NCBI GenBank assembly: GCA_964539135.1
Contig: CAZIFG010000003.1
Span: forward strand, 71,276-135,275
Origin: CAZIFG01 sp964539135
Lineage (GTDB): Bacteria > Margulisbacteria > Marinamargulisbacteria > GCA-2716485 > CAZIFG01
Direction: 5' to 3'
Length of the DNA: 64,000 bases
In this document: positions 7,447 to 16,637 of the stretch, in pieces
Numbering within the stretch: the stretch's first letter is position 1
How the letters are laid out: every line of letters starts with the position of its first letter
Translations under genes and position numbers: made by a program
The notes under the pieces: generated by a model
Told to the model about the DNA's origin: nothing
Seen by the model: only the letters and a program-made list of their open reading frames with translations
The model's database searches: none

Positions 7447-9495
7447 TTAAACCAAATGTAAAAATACAAGTAATACATCAATGGCTTTAATGCCAATAAA
7501 GGGGGTAATAACGCCACCCACCCCATAAATGAGTAGGTTTCGCTGCAAGACAGACGCAGCCCCCAAAGGTCTATAAGCCACACCCTTTAAAGCCAGCGGA
7601 ATGAGACAGACAATAATAAGGGCATTAAAAATAATAGAGCTCAAAATGGCACTTTCAGGGCTATAAAGATGCATGATGTTAAGTGCAGACAGAGGGCCGT
7701 AGCCATTCACAACATAAATGCTGCTGAAGAGAGCGGGTAAAATCGCAAAGTATTTAGCCACATCATTGGCAATACTAAAGGTGGTGAGCGCGCCGCGTGT
7801 CATCAGAAGCTGCTTACCCACTTCAACGATTTCAATGAGTTTGGTGGGGTTGCTGTCTAAATCGACCATATTACCCGCTTCTCGGGCGGCCTGAGTCCCG
7901 GTGTTCATGGCAACACCAACATCCGCTTGAGCAAGAGCTGGCGCGTCATTTGTGCCGTCTCCAATCATAGCCACCATAAAGCCTTTTTGCTGCTCTTCTC
8001 GAATGCGTTTAAGTTTAGCTTCCGGTGTTGCTGTTGCGATAAAATCATCCACACCGGCTTCAGCGGCAATAGATGCAGCGGTTAAGGGATTATCCCCTGT
8101 GATCATGACGGTACGAATGCCCATCATACGCAACTGCGAAAAGCGTTCTTTAATACCCCCTTTTACCTGGTCTTTTAAGACAATAACACCCAAAACTTTG
8201 GTGTTTTCACAGACAACCAAAGGCGTCGCACCTTGTTGGGCCACGCTATTGGATAAGGTGCTAATTTCATCTGTAACGGTTTGGCCTTTGGATTCTAACC
8301 AGGCTTTAACGGCATCTAAAGAGCCCTTTCGAATGCATCTCAATCCGGACTCATCCTGAATGTCCACACCGCTCATGCGCGTTTGAGCCGAAAAGGGGAC
8401 AAACGTGGAGTTGTTGGCTTGAACCGTTTCCGATCTTAAATTGTATTTTTCTTTGGCAAAGACGACGATAGAGCGTCCTTCAGGTGTTTCATCCGATAAA
8501 GAGGAAAGCTGGGCCACGATAGACAGTTCTTTTTCAGACACACCCGATATAGGTAGAAAGGCGCTCGCAGTACGATTTCCAAGTGTAATGGTACCTGTTT
8601 TGTCCAATAAAAGCACATCAATATCGCCTGCAGCTTCCACGGCTTTTCCCGTCATAGCCAATACATTTTTTCGGATCAGCCTGTCAATACCACTGATTCC
8701 AATCGCGGACAGAAGCGCGCCAATTGTAGTAGGGGCAAGACACACAAAAAGAGCAATAAGAACGGGAACGGTAGCGATAGAGCTGGTGAGTCCAGAGGCG
8801 GTTTCACTGTAATGCATAAAGGCCTTAAGAGACAGAACCGCAAGAAAAAACAGAACCGTCAAACTGGTTAAGACAACACCCAAAGCCAGTTCATTTGGCG
8901 TGGGCTTTCGTTCTGCATTTTCCACCAATTGAATCATACGATCTAAAAAGCTTTCACCCGCATTACTGGTAATTTTAATGGTAATACAGTCACTAATAAC
9001 ACGTGTACCACCGGTAACCGCAGATCGATCTCCCCCACTTTCACGAATCACAGGCGCAGATTCTCCGGTAATAGCCGATTCATCCACGCTGGAAATCCCT
9101 TCAATAACATCGCCATCGCCTGGAATGACGTCCCCAGCACGGCAGACCACAACGTCCCCCTTACGAAGGGCATTGGCAAGGACTGTTTCTTCCTTACCAT
9201 CCACCAAACGGGTGGCCACGGTGTCTTTTCGGGTTTGTCTTAAGGAGTCGGCCTGAGCTTTCCCACGGCCTTCGGCCAAACTTTCGGCAAAATTGGCAAA
9301 TAAAACGGTGAACCATAGCCAAATGGTTAACTGAAGATAAAAGCCTTTAAACGAATAAAGCGTGATAAAAGTGCAGGCAATAGCGCCAAGATAAACACAG
9401 AACATCACAATATTTCTAAATTGAGTGATAGGGTTAAGCTTTTTAAGCGAGTCTGAAAGGGCTGTGGCAATCAGCGATGATAGTGGTGTTTTCAT
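7447..9495 (-). CDS. kdpB: KdpB, P-type ATPase subunit of the potassium pump
   Basis: KdpB is the catalytic P-type ATPase that drives high-affinity K+ uptake through KdpA. The sequence carries the phosphorylation motif DKTGT, the actuator TGES, the hinge GDGTNDAPALAQADVG, and the membrane helices expected of class IA pumps. I start at the ATG at 9495, which overlaps the kdpA stop as TAATG and has a strong ribosome site (GGGAGGA) nine bases upstream. This gives 682 residues, the family length; a longer upstream frame inside kdpA is not needed. Translationally coupled to kdpA. Confidence 0.97.
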   Translation of the reverse strand: MKTPLSSLIATALSDSLKKLNPITQFRNIVMFCVYLGAIACTFITLYSFKGFYLQLTIWLWFTVLFANFAESLAEGRGKAQADSLRQTRKDTVATRLVDGKEETVLANALRKGDVVVCRAGDVIPGDGDVIEGISSVDESAITGESAPVIRESGGDRSAVTGGTRVISDCITIKITSNAGESFLDRMIQLVENAERKPTPNELALGVVLTSLTVLFFLAVLSLKAFMHYSETASGLTSSIATVPVLIALFVCLAPTTIGALLSAIGISGIDRLIRKNVLAMTGKAVEAAGDIDVLLLDKTGTITLGNRTASAFLPISGVSEKELSIVAQLSSLSDETPEGRSIVVFAKEKYNLRSETVQANNSTFVPFSAQTRMSGVDIQDESGLRCIRKGSLDAVKAWLESKGQTVTDEISTLSNSVAQQGATPLVVCENTKVLGVIVLKDQVKGGIKERFSQLRMMGIRTVMITGDNPLTAASIAAEAGVDDFIATATPEAKLKRIREEQQKGFMVAMIGDGTNDAPALAQADVGVAMNTGTQAAREAGNMVDLDSNPTKLIEIVEVGKQLLMTRGALTTFSIANDVAKYFAILPALFSSIYVVNGYGPLSALNIMHLYSPESAILSSIIFNALIIVCLIPLALKGVAYRPLGAASVLQRNLLIYGVGGVITPFIGIKAIDVLLVFLHLV

Positions 9496-11186
9496 TAAAA
9501 AGTCCTCCCAAGTAGCATCATAAAGTGTTCGGAAACTGGGCCCAGACAAAGGGGCGGCAGAAAGGTTAAAGACCCCACCACCAAAATGGTAGCAGTTAAT
9601 AAAATAATAAAAAGAGATGTGTCAGTGGGTAAAGTGCCAGCCGAAGGGGGGATGATTTTTTTGCGGGCAAAACTGCCAGCAATGGCCAGTACCGGAATGA
9701 TGACGCCATAACGTCCCACTAAAATAGCCAAAGAAATCAAGGTATTGTAAAAGGGAGTATTTGCATTCAGACCAGCAAAAGCACTGCCGTTATTACCGGC
9801 GGCAGAGGAAAAGGCATACAAAATTTCAGTTAAACCATGAGGGCCTGCATGAAGTAAGCTCGATAAGCCCTGTGGAAAAGAGCAGGCAAGCGCCGAAAAA
9901 GACAAAATCACAGCGCCAGGAAGAAGAATCCCAATAATGGCCAAGCGAATTTCGCAGACATCTATTTTTTTACCCAAGTATTCTGGGGTTCTGCCTATCA
10001 TGATACCCGAAATAAAGACAGTTAAAATGATAAACAAAACCATGCCGTACATTCCAGATCCTACACCACCAAAGATGATTTCACCCAAAACCATATTCAA
10101 AAGCGCAACGCCACTAGCAAGCGGCGACAAGGAACTGATCATCGCATTCACAGAGCCATTGGAAGTGGCAGAAGTGGCCACAGACCACAGGACGCTGCTA
10201 CCTACGCCAAATCGAAGTTCTTTACCTTCCCAAAATAAACTGTGGGCCAATGCGGGGTTGTGTTGAATTTCCGCAAAAATAGCAAGCCCAACGCCTGATA
10301 AAAAGAGAAACCACATGACAGTGGCAATGGCAAAGCCATGTTTTTTCTTATCCACAAGAACGCCAAAGGCAAAGGGCAAAGAACAGGGAATCAGTAACAG
10401 GGCGGCCAATTCCAAAAGATTGGAAATCGGTGTGGGATTTTCAAAAGGATGCGCACTATTAACGCCAAAATACCCACCTCCGTTAGACCCAAGCTGTTTA
10501 ATGGCAACTTGAGAGGCGACAGGACCCATAGGCAGTTTTTGAACACGTCCTTCAAGTGTATGAAGGGTTTGGCTTTGAAAGAAATTTTGAATGACACCTT
10601 GTTGTACCAAAAACAGAGAAAGAACCACAGAAAGGGGCAATAAAATATAGACAACAGATTTCACCAAATCCGACCAAAAGTTCCCAATAGAGTCCACGCT
10701 ATGTCGTATAAATCCACGGGAAAGAGCCGCAAAAACAGCAATGCCCGTAGCGGCACTTAAGAAATTTTGAACACCTAGTCCCATCATTTGAGAAAAATGA
10801 CTCAAGGTAGTTTCCCCTGCATAGGCCTGCCAATTGGTATTGGTAACAAAGCTAATGGCGGTATTAACCGCAAGGCCAAGAGGCACATTCGGTAAGTGAT
10901 CGGGATTAAGGGGTAAATGGGCCTGTTTAGATAAAATGGCCAAAAGAGCTAGAAACCCCAAGGCATTAAAGGTCAAAAGGGCATAAAGATATTGTTTCCA
11001 GGTCATTTCAATGTCAGGCCGTATACCACACAGTCGATTTAATCCCGATTCAATCCACGCTAGGGGTTTGAGAAAAGAAAGGGTTTTTCCGGATAAAATT
11101 TGTCCGATATAAAGTCCCAGAGGAACAGAAATAAGCCCAACCCCACCCAGTATCAAGACAATTTGAAATAATTCTTGCTGATTCAT
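9495..11186 (-). CDS. kdpA: KdpA, potassium-translocating subunit
   Basis: KdpA is the K+-selective membrane subunit of the Kdp pump. The protein is 563 residues with about ten hydrophobic segments and conserved KdpA stretches such as NTNWQAYAGE, QLGSNGGGYFGVNSAHPFENP, TSATSNGSVNAM and SAAGNNGSAFAGL, which hold the Gly-rich selectivity-filter loops. First gene of the kdp operon. No KdpF-like hydrophobic peptide is visible upstream: a 17-codon frame overlapping the start (MSRAFYTLRYNW...) does not resemble KdpF. Confidence 0.97.
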   Translation of the reverse strand: MNQQELFQIVLILGGVGLISVPLGLYIGQILSGKTLSFLKPLAWIESGLNRLCGIRPDIEMTWKQYLYALLTFNALGFLALLAILSKQAHLPLNPDHLPNVPLGLAVNTAISFVTNTNWQAYAGETTLSHFSQMMGLGVQNFLSAATGIAVFAALSRGFIRHSVDSIGNFWSDLVKSVVYILLPLSVVLSLFLVQQGVIQNFFQSQTLHTLEGRVQKLPMGPVASQVAIKQLGSNGGGYFGVNSAHPFENPTPISNLLELAALLLIPCSLPFAFGVLVDKKKHGFAIATVMWFLFLSGVGLAIFAEIQHNPALAHSLFWEGKELRFGVGSSVLWSVATSATSNGSVNAMISSLSPLASGVALLNMVLGEIIFGGVGSGMYGMVLFIILTVFISGIMIGRTPEYLGKKIDVCEIRLAIIGILLPGAVILSFSALACSFPQGLSSLLHAGPHGLTEILYAFSSAAGNNGSAFAGLNANTPFYNTLISLAILVGRYGVIIPVLAIAGSFARKKIIPPSAGTLPTDTSLFIILLTATILVVGSLTFLPPLCLGPVSEHFMMLLGRTF

Positions 11187-11289
11187 ATCACGATCACACT
11201 CCAGTTATACCTTAAAGTATAGAAAGCTCTGGACATATTGTCGACTTAAAAATAAAAAGAGGTGTCATTTATGAAAAAAAATGATTAAA

Positions 11290-11569
11290 ATGGATTTTTT
11301 TAATAAAAATAAATATTATAAGGATCTTTACAAAACAAAAACAGCTTCTTTGTCATGTTTCCCCTGCGCTTAAAGCAGATCGAGATGTTATTTTGGCATC
11401 GGTAAAAGCGCATGGACGTTCTTTATCCTTTACCTGGGATGCGTTCAAAAATGATCGAGAAATTATATTGGCTGCGGTGCAACAGAATTGTTTAGCGATT
11501 CGGTATGTCTCTGTTGAGCTTCAATCCGATTATGAATTGAGGGCAATTGCTGGGTGGCCGCAGTTATAA
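11290..11569 (+). pseudogene. DUF4116-repeat protein remnant
   Basis: An ATG at 11290 opens a 27-codon frame (MDFFNKNKYYKD...). In a different frame the sequence continues to a stop at 11567 with LKADRDVILASVKAHG and FKNDREIILAAVQQNC, two copies of the DUF4116 pattern (L..DRE.[VI]LAAV..NG). A frameshift near 11365 therefore separates start and repeats. DUF4116 repeats are common in proteins of amoeba-associated bacteria. Remnant of a larger gene. The rest of the 11187-11695 interval is AT-rich with nothing else recognised. Confidence 0.6.
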
Positions 11570-11695
11570 AGCCCTATTCTACCCTTTAGAGCCTTTGAGA
11601 TAGGATCCAAAAAATGTAGGTGCGGCAAATGCGTGAATTTGAGAGTCTAGAGCGTTCTATTTTTTATCAAATAAAGGCGAAATAGCCTCCATCTT

Positions 11696-13021
11696 CTAAA
11701 AAACCTCTAAAATAGAGGGCCTATCTTTAGGATCATAACTTAAGCAAAGAGCCGAAAGACGAACCATGTCTTTTACCTCATCCGAATAATCCGAAGAATC
11801 GGTTATTTTATCAGAAAAGAGGTATACGGCTTTGAGATAAATTTCAACAGGGTTATCTGGAGAGCGTGTGTGGTTATGATGGTTAATATTGTACCATGGA
11901 ACACGAAGATTAATCGATTCATATAAAATATCAAATAAAGCAACGCCTACAGCAAAAACATCAATTTTGGAGCGATCGATGGTTCGATTAAGAGAAGGTT
12001 CCGATCGTGCGTATAGGCATTCCGGAGGCGGGTAATTACCACCCAGGCAATAAGGGGGACATACCGAAAATAAGTCAGGATCTAGGGGGATAGAGAGCCC
12101 AAAATCGGTTAATTGACCTGTATGTGTGCCAACTAAAGAGGGCATCCACAAGAGGTTGTCAAGTTTAAAATCATTGTGAGCAAATCCAAGTTTATACATA
12201 TGAACCAACCCAGATACCCCATCTTTAAGATGAAAAAAACGCTGAGAAAGAGGCAGTAGAGACCTAGCCTTTACAGTATTAAGATCAGGATCCGCATATG
12301 CCGTCATGATGCCAATCTTAGGTTGAGTCTGTTGAGTAGCCCAGGGACGACGAGAGGTTCGTGGATTTATAGCGTGTTTACCATCAAAGTACAAATAAGC
12401 CCCTAAAAAGGGAGCAATATGAGGATGCCCACTGAAAAAAGAATGAAGTAAGGCCTCGTGGCTAAAGAAAATGGCTGAATCATAGAAACAAAAATAGTAA
12501 TAATCATCTAATGCCAATCGTTTAATAGCAACAAGGGTTTTAGCAACAAGGGGTTTAGAAGACACCAATGTGCCACTTTTAACCTTCCCGTACTTTCCCT
12601 TTCCAAGGAAATACGCATTATCCACACAGACGTCTCCATTAACACTCATAACAACAGGTTTGAATCTAAGGCCCTGATGTTTGCCAAAAAAAGCCATCAT
12701 GTTTGCACGGACAGCATGGCTGGATAAAAGATGCCACTTAGAAAGAGAGGGGAGTGAATTAAAAAAGGGAAGACTCATTTCATATTTAGAGAAATGATCC
12801 GTAATAGTCTCTAAAATAAGGGTTGCAACATGGAGTTTTTGTAAGCGCTGCTCGAAAGAAGGAGGGGCGCTCTGGATAAAGGTTTCAACCTGATTCAGGA
12901 GATCAAGAACAGCATTAGAATAGGGCTGAGGCGTGGTAAGTTTAGAGGCTAAAAAAGAGCGAAGGGGCCTCGAATTCCGAGACTGCATAAGGGTAGCAAT
13001 AGCTTTGAATCCGGGGGGCAT
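11696..13021 (-). CDS. Eukaryotic-like protein kinase 1
   Basis: A 441-residue protein with a complete kinase core: Gly-rich loop GKGKYGKV (140-147), VAIK lysine (about 167), catalytic loop HNDFKLDN, metal-binding DFG, a PPE in place of APE, and an IDVFAVGVALFDIL F-helix. The Arg of HRD is Asn (non-RD kinase). The frame stays open upstream across the divergent GST gene, so the start is uncertain; I take the ATG at 13021, with another at 13072. The N-terminal 130 residues are unrecognised. No signal peptide or membrane helix, so it is likely cytosolic or secreted. It resembles kinase-type effectors of intracellular bacteria; substrate unknown. Confidence 0.75.
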   Translation of the reverse strand: MPPGFKAIATLMQSRNSRPLRSFLASKLTTPQPYSNAVLDLLNQVETFIQSAPPSFEQRLQKLHVATLILETITDHFSKYEMSLPFFNSLPSLSKWHLLSSHAVRANMMAFFGKHQGLRFKPVVMSVNGDVCVDNAYFLGKGKYGKVKSGTLVSSKPLVAKTLVAIKRLALDDYYYFCFYDSAIFFSHEALLHSFFSGHPHIAPFLGAYLYFDGKHAINPRTSRRPWATQQTQPKIGIMTAYADPDLNTVKARSLLPLSQRFFHLKDGVSGLVHMYKLGFAHNDFKLDNLLWMPSLVGTHTGQLTDFGLSIPLDPDLFSVCPPYCLGGNYPPPECLYARSEPSLNRTIDRSKIDVFAVGVALFDILYESINLRVPWYNINHHNHTRSPDNPVEIYLKAVYLFSDKITDSSDYSDEVKDMVRLSALCLSYDPKDRPSILEVF

Positions 13022-13143
13022 ATGTAGACGGATCGGGAGGTATAGAGCTGAAATAATTTTATAAAAATGCATATAAAAAGTGATCGAAGCATAAGCGAAA
13101 AAATTGTATGAATTCTTTATGATATAATCACAATTAAAAAAAA

Positions 13144-13170
13144 GGGACTGTGGCGATTTGCAACAGTCCC
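13144..13170. mobile_element. Solo inverted-repeat ends of the MITE-like element
   Basis: GGGACTGT, a short centre, then GCAACAGTCCC: the two ends of the 136-bp element joined with almost no interior. It can form a hairpin. It lies between the divergently transcribed kinase 1 and GST genes, 27 bases before the GST start. Confidence 0.7.
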
Positions 13171-13196
13171 AAAAGAAATGGAGGACATAGTCAAAG

Positions 13197-13835
13197 ATGA
13201 AACTACACCTAATCATAGGAAATAAAAACTTCTCATCCTGGTCATTACGGGCATGGCTGGCACTCCGGCATGCGGGACTTCCCTTTGAAGAGACCCTCAT
13301 TCCGCTCAGAGAGCATGCAAACAGTGCCAAAGAGGTGAAAGACCTTTCCCCTTCTGGACGCGTCCCTACCCTACTGGCAGATGAAACCCCCATTTGGGAT
13401 TCCTTGGCCATTGGCGAATTTTTAAATGAAGTCTGTCCTGAGCGGCAGTTCTTGCCACAAGATCGTTTCAAGCGCGCGCAGGCAAGATCGTATATTGCAG
13501 AGATGCATTCGGGGTTTATGAACCTACGCCGCGAAATGCCCATGAACCTCAAAGCCACACATCAATCATATACACACTCAGAAGCGGTAGACACGGACAT
13601 TGCCCGAATCATCGAGGTCTGGACAGACTGTTTATCCCATTCAGAAGGACCGTATTTATATGGCGCATATTCTTTAGTGGACATGGCCTTTGCCCCTGTT
13701 GTGACTCGATTTAAAACCTATGACATTCCAGTATCTCCTCAAATTCAAGCCTACATGGACCTGATTTTAGATAGAGACGACATGAAAGACTGGGCAAAAT
13801 CGGCAGCCGAAGAGCCCTGGACATTTGGCTTATAA
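13197..13835 (+). CDS. Glutathione S-transferase family protein
   Basis: A 212-residue cytosolic GST-fold enzyme. The N-terminal thioredoxin-like domain shows FSSWSLRAWLAL (catalytic Ser region at about 13-15), GRVPTLL with the cis-Pro at about 57, and DSLAIGEFL for the glutathione gamma-Glu contact. The helical C-terminal domain follows. Probably detoxifies electrophiles or peroxides; the substrate cannot be named. ATG at 13197 is preceded by GGAGG at 13181-13185. Monocistronic, upstream of speA by about 90 bases. Confidence 0.85.
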   Translation: MKLHLIIGNKNFSSWSLRAWLALRHAGLPFEETLIPLREHANSAKEVKDLSPSGRVPTLLADETPIWDSLAIGEFLNEVCPERQFLPQDRFKRAQARSYIAEMHSGFMNLRREMPMNLKATHQSYTHSEAVDTDIARIIEVWTDCLSHSEGPYLYGAYSLVDMAFAPVVTRFKTYDIPVSPQIQAYMDLILDRDDMKDWAKSAAEEPWTFGL

Positions 13836-13882
13836 GAAAATCCATGTATAATGCGAGGCTAAAGACCTGAAAAGGGGATATC

Positions 13883-13893
13883 CCAACAGTCCC
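13883..13893 (+). repeat. Solo end of the MITE-like element
   Basis: CCAACAGTCCC matches the terminal bases of the element. Nothing of the interior is present. It lies 30 bases before speA. Confidence 0.4.
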
Positions 13894-13922
13894 AAAATTC
13901 ATGCAGAAGAAGGAGTGTCCAC

Positions 13923-15824
13923 ATGCAATCATATAGAGACGAGAACAGTGACCGATATGGAATTGAGCGCTGGGGACAAGATTATTTTTCAATAAATGAT
14001 CAAGGCGAAGTCTGCGTCACTTGTTTAGGGGAATCCAAAGATCAACATTATAGTCTCAATGAAATCATCAAACAGCTGGAAGTGCGTGGCTTTGAAACGC
14101 CAGTACTCCTCCGATTTAGTGCCATCATTGAAAAACGTCTCGATGAAATCTACGCAGCCTTCAAGCAAACCATTTCAGAATATGATTACAAAGGCAGTTT
14201 CAGAGGCGTTTATCCCATTAAAGTAAACCAACAGGCGCAAGTATTAGAGGCCATTTGCAGTTACGGCGCGCGGTATGACCACGGCTTAGAAGCGGGGAGC
14301 AAGGCCGAACTCTTACTGGCGGTCAGTCTCAGTCGTTTAGAAGAGGGCCTCATTATTACAAATGGATACAAAGATGCCGAATTCATTGATATTGGTCTGA
14401 ACGCCAAAAAAATGGGGATTAACTGTATTTTTGTGGTGGAATCTCCCACAGAAATTCCGCTGATTATTGAAAGATCTAAAGCCTTGGGCATAGAACCTGA
14501 AATTGGCATTCGCTTTAAATTAAGCTCGTCTGCTGGCGGGCATTGGAAAGAATCGGCAGGCGATCGTAGTGTTTTTGGTCTTAGCACGACGCAGTTGATG
14601 GATGCCCTCGCCAAGCTCAAACAAGCCGGCATGATTCATTGCGTGACCATGTTGCATTATCATTTGGGGTCTCAATTGCCAGACATTGCAGATATCAGAC
14701 GCTCAGTGGTAGAAGCCGCGCGCGTTTATGTGGGCATGCATGAAGAAGGCGCGCCCATGGGGAAAATCGATTTTGGCGGGGGGCTAGCCGTAGACTACAC
14801 GGGCAATCATTCCCATACTCACATGAGTATGAACTATTCCATTTACGAATACAGTTGCGCCATCATTGAGGTATTGTCTCAAATTTTAAATGAAAAAGGG
14901 CTGGATCATCCTCAAATCATTACGGAATCCGGACGTTCGACCATCGCCTATTGTTCTGTACTCATTTTTAATATTTTAGATACCAGTCATTTGCATAAGC
15001 CTGATGTGGAATTGGGCGAGATTCGAGAGCATGCCCCAGAGGCCTTAAAAAACATCTATTTGGTCGAGAATTATTTAGAACCCAAACGCTTGCAAGAATG
15101 TTACCACGATATTTTGCATTACAGAGAAGACATCCGGCAGCAATTTAAAATGGGACGCGCGACACTCCGAGATAAGGCTCAAGCCGAGAAAAAGTTTTGG
15201 GATATCTTAAGCCAAATCCGAGCGATGGCTAAAACCCTAGAAGAAATTCCCGAAGAGCTGGAGCAATTGGATCAAGAATTTTTAAGCATTTACTACGGCA
15301 ATTTTTCCTTGTTTCAATCCCTGCCAGACAGCTGGGCCATTGACCACCTCTTTCCCGTGATGCCCCTTCACCGCCTGAACGAGGCCCCTACAGAAGATGT
15401 CATCATTTCAGACATTACCTGCGATTGCGATGGGGTGATTACCTCCTTTGTTCAATATAATGAGATCACGCCCAGCTTGAAGTTACACGAACTCAAAGAC
15501 GATGCCCCCTATTATTTAGGGGTATTTTTGGTCGGGGCCTATCAAGAAACACTGGGGGATTTACACAATTTATTTGGGGATACTCACACCATTTCTGTCA
15601 GTTTAGATGCACAAGGCAATCTTGATTTTTCCCGTGAAAACGAAGGCGATACCGTGTCAGATGTCTTAAGTTATGTCGAGCACGATCCCAAAGACTTGGT
15701 TCGAAAGTTTAGAGTTTTGGTAGATAGAGCAGTGGCCTTAAATAAAATCAACCCCAAAGAATCCAGACACATTGTGGATGCCTTTCAGCAAGGTCTCAAT
15801 GGCTATACCTATCATGAAGTTTAA
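13923..15824 (+). CDS. speA: Biosynthetic arginine decarboxylase
   Basis: Converts arginine to agmatine (PLP-dependent, fold type III), the first step of putrescine synthesis by the agmatine route. The protein is 633 residues, close to the SpeA length. Visible motifs are GVYPIKVNQQ with the PLP-binding Lys (about residue 98), HYHLGSQ, DFGGGLAVDY and TESGRS, and near the C-terminus DITCDCDGVI for the Asp/Cys active-site segment contributed across the dimer. The ATG at 13923 has GAAGGAG eight bases upstream. No agmatinase or agmatine deiminase gene lies nearby. Confidence 0.95.
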   Translation: MQSYRDENSDRYGIERWGQDYFSINDQGEVCVTCLGESKDQHYSLNEIIKQLEVRGFETPVLLRFSAIIEKRLDEIYAAFKQTISEYDYKGSFRGVYPIKVNQQAQVLEAICSYGARYDHGLEAGSKAELLLAVSLSRLEEGLIITNGYKDAEFIDIGLNAKKMGINCIFVVESPTEIPLIIERSKALGIEPEIGIRFKLSSSAGGHWKESAGDRSVFGLSTTQLMDALAKLKQAGMIHCVTMLHYHLGSQLPDIADIRRSVVEAARVYVGMHEEGAPMGKIDFGGGLAVDYTGNHSHTHMSMNYSIYEYSCAIIEVLSQILNEKGLDHPQIITESGRSTIAYCSVLIFNILDTSHLHKPDVELGEIREHAPEALKNIYLVENYLEPKRLQECYHDILHYREDIRQQFKMGRATLRDKAQAEKKFWDILSQIRAMAKTLEEIPEELEQLDQEFLSIYYGNFSLFQSLPDSWAIDHLFPVMPLHRLNEAPTEDVIISDITCDCDGVITSFVQYNEITPSLKLHELKDDAPYYLGVFLVGAYQETLGDLHNLFGDTHTISVSLDAQGNLDFSRENEGDTVSDVLSYVEHDPKDLVRKFRVLVDRAVALNKINPKESRHIVDAFQQGLNGYTYHEV

Positions 15825-15923
15825 AATAAAATTAAAAAATATTTAAAAAAACTGAAATAAAATAAAAATAAAGACGATAACTCTTTCGTAGTCCTAAAAA
15901 TAGGGCTCAGAGGGAGTTATGTT

Positions 15924-16637
15924 GTGAACTATAAAATAGTATCTCGTATACAGAATCAGCAGACGATTAGTGTAGATAATATTCGCGATATAATAAAATA
16001 CTTCAATGAGAAAGACTTAAAAGCATTCTATAAAGCATGTTATCTCAATAGAAACCTAAGTGGGGTAGTGACAGAAGCCTATGAACAGGTATTTTATGAC
16101 GAGTATAGAGACGACCCTACAAAAAGAGGCGAGGAGCACTTAGTAAAAGCTCGAAAAGAGGATGAGATGGAGGCAAGGTTGTTAAAAAGCGGCGTACTCA
16201 CCAAAGGGGCTTGTATTGCAAGACACGCAAGAGCCGGTTATACCAAAAAAGTGGTAGCAGCCTTAACACGGGAGTCCCGAACAGTATGGAATGGATTTCA
16301 AACCTTATTACCAGAGAGCTCGGCCTTAAGTGGCGCACTTGAAAATAGGGATCGTCAGATGATTCCTATTTTGTTGGATTACATGACCCCCGAGCAAATT
16401 TTCAGACAACCATTTGTAGTGTATGGCACAGAGCTGCATAATGCCGTGCGAGTAGGCGATATTTTGAGTTTAAGACAAGTTCTCGCAAAAGCCAGAAATG
16501 CTGAGGATATTAATTTTTCAGCAGAAGGAACAGGAACGGCCTTAGCGTATGCGCGTCGTTTGGGAAAGCCTGATGTTGAGGCTGAAATTGTAGCCGCTCT
16601 GGCAAGATTTGAACCTCAGCCACCGGCTCGACTTTAA
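15924..16637 (+). CDS. Hypothetical protein with ankyrin-like C-terminus
   Basis: A 237-residue protein read from GTG 15924, with AGGGAG eight bases upstream; the ATG at 15919 closes at once. The N-terminal part is charged and helical. The region at about 85-225 has degenerate ankyrin-like helical pairs (ARHARAGYTKKVVAAL, SGALENRDRQMIPILLDYM, LHNAVRVGDILSLRQVL). Its stop overlaps the convergent ATP-grasp-like gene by four bases. Likely lineage-specific, possibly a protein-interaction effector. The preceding 99 bases are very AT-rich. Confidence 0.6.
   Translation: MNYKIVSRIQNQQTISVDNIRDIIKYFNEKDLKAFYKACYLNRNLSGVVTEAYEQVFYDEYRDDPTKRGEEHLVKARKEDEMEARLLKSGVLTKGACIARHARAGYTKKVVAALTRESRTVWNGFQTLLPESSALSGALENRDRQMIPILLDYMTPEQIFRQPFVVYGTELHNAVRVGDILSLRQVLAKARNAEDINFSAEGTGTALAYARRLGKPDVEAEIVAALARFEPQPPARL

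Noticed and set aside
9496..9549. Longer KdpB start at 9549
   Set aside because: It lies inside kdpA; the ATG at 9495 has a strong ribosome site and gives the 682-residue family length.
11187..11240. Possible kdpF before kdpA
   Set aside because: A 17-codon frame ends at the kdpA start but has no hydrophobic helix like KdpF.
13144..13170. Hairpin as terminator of kinase 1 or GST
   Set aside because: It lies upstream of both divergent genes, and its arms match the mobile-element ends.
13022..13558. Extending kinase 1 to a start at 13558
   Set aside because: The extension lies antisense to the GST gene and crosses the MITE ends; its residues do not look like a kinase N-terminus.
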